Shown here piece after piece: positions 5,513-7,740 of a stretch of 7,740 bases of DNA. Both the position numbers and the translations under genes were made by a program. A model generated the notes under the pieces. It had not been told where the DNA came from. It ran no database searches and saw nothing but the letters and a program-made list of their open reading frames with translations. This DNA is from Candidatus Aminicenantota bacterium. GTDB taxonomy: Bacteria > Acidobacteriota > Aminicenantia > UBA2199. Location of the stretch: the NCBI GenBank assembly GCA_030620255.1, contig JAUXFB010000050.1:1-7740 (forward strand), given 5' to 3'. Every line of letters starts with the position of its first letter. The stretch's first letter is position 1.

Positions 5513-7201
5513 TTAATCTAATTTTAATTTGCCAAAACCAAAGATATTGTCTTTTCCTGTAAATCCCCAATCTTCAGCCCTTTTTTCAAGAATTGTTTTT
5601 ATTTGATCTAAAGTAAATGGAGTTTTGTTTAAATAAAGAGCAATTGCTCCTGCAACATGAGGAGCAGAAGCTGAAGTTCCGCCAAATGAACCGTAAGTTC
5701 CATTAGATACATGGGAAGCTGCTGCTATATCAGGTTTAATTCTATCATCAGTTGTAGGACCTCTACTGGTGTAAGTGTAATAGTAGTCTTTGTATCCTTC
5801 CTCCCAGGGAATTGCTCCAACTGCAATTGCCTGATAAGAGTCAGCAGGTATGGTTAAACTACCATTGGCAAAAGGCCCATACTCCATACTGCCACTGATA
5901 GTATAATTAAAATCAAAAAACAGTTCTATCTTTTTAATCTTTGCATTGGGTTTCTTTTTAATCTTAAGACCCCATTTAGTATATGTTGGAGAATACCAAC
6001 CATCGAAGGACTCTACAGGCCACTGGGACCCGGTTTGGAGATTTTTGGAGTCATCTACAAAAACCCACTTATTACTGGCTTCATCAAAAATATAAAGATA
6101 AAGGTCATAATCGCTTGACGAACCTGAATAGTTTACTCCATCCCAGGTCCCCCAGTCATTCCAGTTCATAAAAATCCAGAACGGGCATCCTTTTTGTATT
6201 GAGAATTCAAAAATTTCATCTGTTCCAAAATCCATAAAACCATTTTTATCATTATCTTCAAAAGTATCTTCCCAATGGGTGTTAGCATCATTTCCTGCAG
6301 AATTCACCCATATAATCCCTTTACTTTTCGCATATTCCACCAGCTCACAAACAGAGCCTGTTCCATTACCTGCACCTGCATTATAATAACCCATTGAAAA
6401 TGAAATAATATTCACATTCTCTTCAGCAAGCCAGTCAATCGCTTCATGTAACTCACTTAAAGAATCATAATTGACCAGATAGAGTTCAGCATCAGGAGCC
6501 ATATCGTGCACAATTTCAGCACATGCAGTTCCATGTCTTACACCGCCTCCTGTAATATCATTGTTCTGTTTGAATGATTTAGTAGTAACATTAGCAGGGA
6601 GTTCCGAGCCCAAGAGATTCTCATAACCCTCAAAACCGGAATCAAGTATACATACCTTAACTGTTCTGTTTGAACGAAAGGCCGAAAGATTATAAAATTT
6701 ATTAGCCCCTGAAAATTCAACACCTTCGCTTACCATATCATACAGATGTGGCTTAATAGGTAATCTAATATACTTCACCTCATTTACACCTAATAGTTGT
6801 TCAATATTTGATATTGGAAGTTGGATCTGAATTGAGTTATTATATATTAATTCAATATGACCACCAAGTTCCCTTATAAATTGTTGAACCCCGGGCACAG
6901 CTGTTACACTAAAAATAGTCTTATCAGCTACACAAGAATTGGTCTTTACAATTACTCTGACCATATTGATATCAAAATCTATTTGTCTCATTTTTGCATA
7001 TTCTTCTGCTTTCTGAAGGCCAGAACTTTTAAAAACCTGTATTAACTTAAAAAGATCATATTCAAGCTTGGGATTATTATAATTCTGATTTTCTAAAAAA
7101 ATGAACTTTTTATCATCTACATTTTGAGCAAAAAGAGAAAGAGCAAAAAACATAATTACTAAAACAAAAAAAATTATTTTAAATCTAAAATATTGTCTCA
7201 T
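5513..7201 (-). CDS. Secreted subtilisin-family (S8) serine protease with insertion domain
   Basis: The 562-aa preproprotein has a Sec signal peptide at 1-26 (FFVLVIMFFALSLFAQ). Residues about 78-150 resemble an I9-like propeptide, ending in a VKYIRLP strand. The catalytic domain carries Asp187 in VCILDSG, His223 in RHGTACAEIVHDMAP, oxyanion Asn304 in NSAGND and nucleophile Ser510 in GGTSASAPHVAGA, so it should be active. Between the Asn304 motif and the next core strand near residue 449 there is an insertion of about 140 residues, rich in Trp, Tyr and Asp (NWNDWGTWDG; DYDLYLYIFD), whose pattern resembles the PPC-type beta-sandwich. DNDKNGFMD (316-324) looks like a calcium-binding loop. No C-terminal anchor or sorting domain is seen, so the enzyme probably acts in the periplasm or outside the cell. 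Its start is set by AAAGGAGT (7207-7214). The upstream barrel gene ends 12 bp before it, implying one operon. Confidence 0.93.
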   Translation of the reverse strand: MRQYFRFKIIFFVLVIMFFALSLFAQNVDDKKFIFLENQNYNNPKLEYDLFKLIQVFKSSGLQKAEEYAKMRQIDFDINMVRVIVKTNSCVADKTIFSVTAVPGVQQFIRELGGHIELIYNNSIQIQLPISNIEQLLGVNEVKYIRLPIKPHLYDMVSEGVEFSGANKFYNLSAFRSNRTVKVCILDSGFEGYENLLGSELPANVTTKSFKQNNDITGGGVRHGTACAEIVHDMAPDAELYLVNYDSLSELHEAIDWLAEENVNIISFSMGYYNAGAGNGTGSVCELVEYAKSKGIIWVNSAGNDANTHWEDTFEDNDKNGFMDFGTDEIFEFSIQKGCPFWIFMNWNDWGTWDGVNYSGSSSDYDLYLYIFDEASNKWVFVDDSKNLQTGSQWPVESFDGWYSPTYTKWGLKIKKKPNAKIKKIELFFDFNYTISGSMEYGPFANGSLTIPADSYQAIAVGAIPWEEGYKDYYYTYTSRGPTTDDRIKPDIAAASHVSNGTYGSFGGTSASAPHVAGAIALYLNKTPFTLDQIKTILEKRAEDWGFTGKDNIFGFGKLKLD

Positions 7202-7213
7202 TATTTACTCCTT

Positions 7214-7740
7214 TTAAAAATATATTTTTAATCCAACAGTTGCAATAACCAAATCTATCTTAAGATCTTTAATTTCCTTGGTAACAGATATATCACTTTT
7301 AGTATCAAGAATAGTTGAATTAAGGTTAGTTTTGCTGAAAACATATCTACCATCTATATTTAATGCAATATTGTTACTAATAAAAATATCAAACCCCAAA
7401 CCTACATGGAATCCAATACAATTATCTACTTCCTCTGATATCTTAAAACCCATATTTTCCCATTCTGGCATATCTACTGTATGATCGTATAAAATGTAGT
7501 CCGCACCTGCGAGTATGTATGGAACAAACTTTGATTCTTTTGTGAATTGATACTTAATGCTAAACTGAAGAGGAATTGATTTTAAAGTACCTTTACTTAA
7601 ATCATTTTCTTCCAATTTAGTAACTTCAGTTGTGAACCTCAAACCACTTAGTTCAATTGAAAAATTTTCAATTAAAATAAAATTAAGGCTCACTCCATAG
7701 CAAACCCCTTTATCATAGTAATTTTTGCTTGGGAAAACCA
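7214..7740 (-). CDS. Outer-membrane beta-barrel protein (OmpW-like), 5'-truncated by window edge
   Basis: The frame stays open from the TAA at 7214-7216 to the right edge, so the gene begins outside; the GTG at 7691-7693 is internal. The 174 visible residues alternate hydrophobic and polar positions in short strands: SLNFILIENFSIELSGLRF, LQFSIKYQF, VPYILAGADYILYD, IGFHVGLGFDIFI, ALNIDGRYVF, and a last strand ending LKIYF. The terminal Phe is the usual signal for Bam-dependent insertion, and PYILAGADY recalls the PYvgaGvnY motif of OmpW-type barrels. It may be a small porin for hydrophobic solutes or merely a structural OMP; the substrate cannot be told. It is 12 bp upstream of the protease gene, whose ribosome site overlaps this stop codon by 1 nt, so translational coupling is likely. 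The promoter and signal peptide lie outside the window. Confidence 0.82.
   Translation of the reverse strand, partial: VFPSKNYYDKGVCYGVSLNFILIENFSIELSGLRFTTEVTKLEENDLSKGTLKSIPLQFSIKYQFTKESKFVPYILAGADYILYDHTVDMPEWENMGFKISEEVDNCIGFHVGLGFDIFISNNIALNIDGRYVFSKTNLNSTILDTKSDISVTKEIKDLKIDLVIATVGLKIYF

Noticed and set aside
1..7740. tRNA, rRNA, riboswitch, toxin-antitoxin, phage, transposase or defence genes
   Set aside because: Reading both strands revealed no matching motifs; all substantial coding space is explained by the seven genes listed.

Overview
The window looks like AT-rich chromosome from a Gram-negative bacterium. The Gram-negative call rests on a beta-barrel outer-membrane protein ending in aromatic Tyr-Phe and on several proteins with Sec-type signal peptides. 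An iron-sulfur flavoprotein with a compact four-cysteine motif hints at an anaerobic lifestyle. Genes mostly have clear Shine-Dalgarno sites (AAGGAGGT, AAGGTGGT, AAAGGAGT). The mix recalls Desulfobacterota or other deep-branching anaerobes, but no marker gene fixes the taxon, so this is a weak inference.

Layout: (1) 1-565, plus strand: 3' part of an iron-sulfur flavoprotein / NAD(P)H-dependent FMN reductase-family gene, cut by the left edge. (2) 566-698: short convergent intergenic region holding a long inverted repeat built on AAGACCTGACCCC. (3) 699-1724, minus: exported, Lys-rich and extremely Tyr-rich protein made of 45-residue tandem repeats (DUF6515-like), with its own sigma70-type promoter at 1818-1846. 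(4) 1725-2057: intergenic, with a second copy of the GGGTCAGGTCT element. (5) 2058-3782 and 3873-4406, minus: a DeaD/CsdA-type DEAD-box RNA helicase downstream of a cytoplasmic cyclophilin (PpiB type), probably co-transcribed from a promoter at 4477-4505. (6) 4709-5335, minus: exported CARDB-like protein. (7) 5513-7201, minus: secreted subtilisin-family (S8) protease with intact triad, a probable I9-like propeptide and a large insertion. (8) 7214-7740, minus: outer-membrane beta-barrel protein cut by the right edge, 12 bp upstream of the protease and probably in the same operon.

Functionally, the middle holds cytoplasmic RNA-remodelling and protein-folding genes, which are often cold- or stress-linked in other bacteria. 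The right part (4709-7740) is an AT-richer block of envelope and secreted proteins. The left part holds a secreted repeat protein bracketed by inverted copies of an intergenic element. No rRNA, tRNA, CRISPR array, transposase, phage gene or recognisable defence system is visible. The most unusual items are the Tyr-rich tandem-repeat protein and the three-copy GGGTCAGGTCT element around it.
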